Positions 61,375-64,000 of a DNA stretch of 64,000 nt are shown piece by piece. Source of the DNA: Thuidium tamariscinum (taxonomy: Eukaryota; Streptophyta; Bryopsida; Hypnales; Thuidiaceae). Both the position numbers and the translations under genes were made by a program. Location: the NCBI GenBank assembly GCA_947034885.2, contig OX344754.2, forward strand, positions 20,664,501 through 20,728,500, read 5' to 3'. The notes under the pieces are model-generated. The model was not told where the DNA came from. It saw only the letters and a program-made list of their open reading frames with translations, and searched no databases. Each line of letters starts with the position of its first letter. The first letter of the stretch is position 1.

Positions 61375-61600
61375 CCATCGCGTTCCCGCCCCAACACGTG
61401 GAGTCCCCGCCCTGACACACGCGTCCCCGCCCTGACGGAGACGTCTGCGCCCTGACAACGAAGGAGTCCCCGCCCTGACGAAGGCGTCCGCGCCCCGACA
61501 ACGAAGGAGTCCCCGCCCTGACAAAGGCGTCCGCGCCCTGACATCGATGGAGTCCCCGCCCTGACAGCGATGGCGTCCGCGCCCTGACGTCCCCCGCCTG
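61375..61600. repeat. GC-rich minisatellite inside the shared promoter
   Basis: About ten units of 20-23 bp alternate between GTCCCCGCCCTGACGAAGGC-like and GTCCGCGCCCTGACAACGAA-like forms, making a higher-order unit near 43 bp. ACACGTGG (G-box core) starts the array. It fills the space between the two opposed TATA boxes. Confidence 0.9.
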
Positions 61601-61604
61601 CCCC

Positions 61605-61612
61605 TATATAAA
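61605..61612 (+). promoter_or_regulatory. TATA box of the RING gene
   Basis: TATATAAA, 131 bp upstream of the ATG at 61743. It predicts a transcription start near 61640 and a leader of about 100 bases. Confidence 0.65.
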
Positions 61613-61742
61613 CCCGTCCCCGCCTCACTTGTCCCCGCCCTGCATACTCTCAAGCCTTCCACTTCTTCATTGAGTTGGTTGTGAGCGTCGTGCAGGGTCT
61701 TCTTGATTGCCACGTGGGAGGTTTTCACATTTTCCCGTGAAA

Positions 61743-63920
61743 ATGGCTACACCGACAAGACCAAGGAAGGAGGAACGAGATAAGACCCGACTATGAGGAG
61801 GAAACAAACATCGTAAGCGGTTGCATGTTTTACGTAATCCCGCAAAGCTTGCATTCAAAGGGTGGGAAGACGTGCCTGACCCATGGACTTATGAAACCTG
61901 TGCCAATTACATCGAGTGGTGCCACATTGACAAGGTCTTCCCAGAAGAGCGACACAACTATCACCGACGCTTCCACAAGGCAAATTTAAAACATTGCATT
62001 GATGAGGAGTTCACAAATCGGTGCATCGAAGTGTACCAGGCGTTGTATGATGTCCCTATTGTCAAACGCAATGAAGTGCATCTCTTCATTGCACGAGGGG
62101 TACATGCGGAATTGAAGTTGAACAAGAAAATGGACTGGTCAACTTTGAAGACAATGGGGGAGAAAGTCAACATTCCAACACCAGCGAATGGATTCATTCC
62201 AAGGGGGGTAAAAAGGTACCCGCAAGGTGGACTGGGTAAAACAATGACACAAGTTGAAGCACCACCACTACATGACACTGAGGACTCTGCTACAGATAAC
62301 GACTCGGATGGATCTCATGTGCCACATGCACTCAGCTATAGAACAAATCTACGGCTTAAAAAGAGGAGGGCTGAGCGTGCAACTCAAGAGGGTGTACAAG
62401 AAAATGTTGTGGAGGGACAGGTGCCAGCTACTGACGAACCAACAATAGGAATTGTTGATGTTACAGCAGCTGCAGATCGAATTCAGAGTTTGAGGATTGA
62501 AGTGGAAGAGAGCAATGCGCATCTGCATTCTTTGTATGAAGATGTTGCTAAATTGAGGGATGAACTCAAAGAGAAGAACAATATTATAAGTGAACAACAA
62601 CGTCAGATAGAGGCGCTGCAGCATACTCTTGAAGCAGCCACATTGGCCAATGATGGTCAGGATCCACGAGGGGGAGCGGAAGGGCCTCCAATCCATGATG
62701 AAATTCCAGTGCAACATGTTGAAGTTGGTGCAACACAGGGTACTCAAGATGATGCACTGTCATTTGGAGAATTACCCACAAATGCAGGTCAAGCAATGCC
62801 AATTGACCAGAGCACTCAATTGACGGACGCACTTGCAAACAATTTGATATTGAAAGAGCAATTGAAAGCGTTGATGGAGCAATATTACCAGTGGAAGATG
62901 GCATGCGTCTTTTCAGTTGACAGGACTCAGCAAATGGCGTCAGAATTCCAAAAAATCGACAACAATTATGGCGCACACAATCAAGAGAGGGTTTTTGGGT
63001 TGACATCGTGGGCCCTTGTGGATGATCATTTCAACATGGATGAAATGGTGACCAAAGACATTGGTGGTGGAACAACAATCATCGATTGGTCCAAACACCA
63101 TTGGGATTTCAAGAATGAAGTTGGCTCTTCCCTCGACCAGAACGGCAATCCACTATTATTGTGGCCAAATCCTTCAAGCTTCGTGTATGATGGTACTACG
63201 TGTCCCATTTGTCTAAATCCATTTGGCCCTGAAGGTGGAATGCACCTAGGCACGTGCGAACACTTGTACCATCCATTTTGTTTGATTAGCTTGATGGTTG
63301 TTCGTCGACGGTGTTCCTTGTGCAAGGCTCCTTTCCATGAGCGATTGTATGATTTATTTGGATTACTTTCATACATGCCACCACATTGGGAATATAATGC
63401 TGAAAATGCCCCTGATCATGCTCAGAAGTGGGGAACTGACTTGGTGTGGAGTTGGAAATTGAAGCTCCATTCCTTGGATAAACAAAACCTTTCTGCCGAA
63501 TGGGGTTGGGAAAAAAATCCAGCTCAAATAGTGGAGGTGTGTCAACACTTGATTCCAATGAAGGACAAGTATAGCCAAGGACGACGGAATTTCTTCTATC
63601 AGTGCTTCAATGGGCATTGGGACGAGGTTTTTGAGAACTTTCAATTTGGACCTCATCCTAAACAGTGGTTTTGGAATAGGGATGGAGTTCGTATCACTAA
63701 CGACGATGGGATTCGTATGGTGGACGACATTGACATGCCTAACCCTGCTGAACTAGTTCAACTAGAGGAGTCAAAGTGGCGAGAAACCTTTCGACATGAA
63801 GGGATGGATTTCTTGCTTGAACAGCATAGCCCTCGAACTCGCCAATGTCTTGAGAGCCTCAAACAATCACAGATCATGAGGGCTGTATTGGAGGAAGATG
63901 GACCAGCGCGGAGAACTTGA
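61743..63920 (+). pseudogene. Coiled-coil RING-H2 protein with an in-frame TGA at codon 18
   Basis: ATG at 61743 has a good context (AAAATGGC) and is in frame with the long open frame, but codon 18 (61794-61796) is TGA. After it, 707 sense codons run to the stop at 63918. Features, numbered from that ATG: a basic N-terminus; residues 25-140 with WEDVPDPWTYE and many Trp; an acidic DTEDSATDNDSD patch near 178; a coiled coil at about 241-300; and a RING-H2 finger at 487-527, C-x2-C-x14-C-x-H-x2-H-x2-C-x10-C-x2-C. The C-terminal 190 residues are Trp-rich and unknown to me. The long intact frame suggests a recent mutation, readthrough, a start beyond the stop or a missed upstream exon. If made, it would probably be a ubiquitin E3 ligase. 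Intronless and divergent to the kinase. Confidence 0.75.
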
Positions 63921-64000
63921 TCCGCAGTTCGTAGACTTCGTTTAGGCTCGGACGAAGACCTTCCCGTCATTGCAGGGACACATGACAACGAGGCTGGCCC
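63921..64000. other. Start of the 3' flank of the RING gene
   Basis: Only 80 bases remain; nothing can be assigned. Confidence 0.3.

Noticed and set aside
61220..61728. Overlapping minus-strand Gly/Arg-rich ORFs
   Set aside because: They arise from the promoter minisatellite and overlap the TATA boxes and leader regions of the two real genes.

Overview
The window looks like nuclear DNA of a non-seed land plant, most likely a moss or other bryophyte. I infer this from gene content, not from any search. It has a microbial-type (MTPSL) terpene synthase with a plant-style transit peptide and an intron, a KP4-like secreted protein, a plant/algal-type PhoD phosphatase with GT-AG introns, plant DNA transposons, a chromodomain Ty3/gypsy retrotransposon with an initiator-Met primer site, and a tRNA-derived SINE. 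MTPSL and KP4-like families are known from non-seed plants and are thought to have come from microbes. Gene density is low, and the intergenic DNA is AT-rich and made mostly of decayed repeats.

Layout. 1-940: end of a MITE, then a KP4-like gene. 2030-6140: a relic promoter/leader and 3'-UTR of the terpene synthase inside a large inverted repeat. 6600-15000: MITEs, hairpins and a broken SWIM-finger gene. 15060-20800: a second promoter relic, then the intact two-exon terpene synthase (18625-20629) with its promoter and an upstream ORF. 22800-33130: a nest of TIR elements. An outer element (23022-33123) holds a 721-bp element and an 8.6-kb element. The latter carries a dead pectinesterase gene and a 5.4-kb chromovirus. 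33400-38000: MITEs. 39195-42270: a five-exon PhoD-like phosphatase. 43600-58300: SINE, MITEs, a long foldback and more copies of the TIR family. 58620-63920: an unusual divergent gene pair, an atypical kinase (minus strand) and a coiled-coil/RING-H2 protein (plus strand), sharing a GC-rich minisatellite promoter with mirror-image TATATAAA boxes.

Three points stand out. The first is the kinase/RING pair, with repeat arrays in inverted orientation on both sides of the kinase. The second is a TIR transposon family (G-R-GTGATTGC or GGGTGAATGC ends) whose 4-bp target duplications I could read at five insertions, two of them backed by an uninterrupted paralogous site. The third is three copies of the terpene-synthase promoter/leader, of which only one still drives an intact gene. 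No rRNA, CRISPR array, organelle DNA or ordinary tRNA gene was seen.
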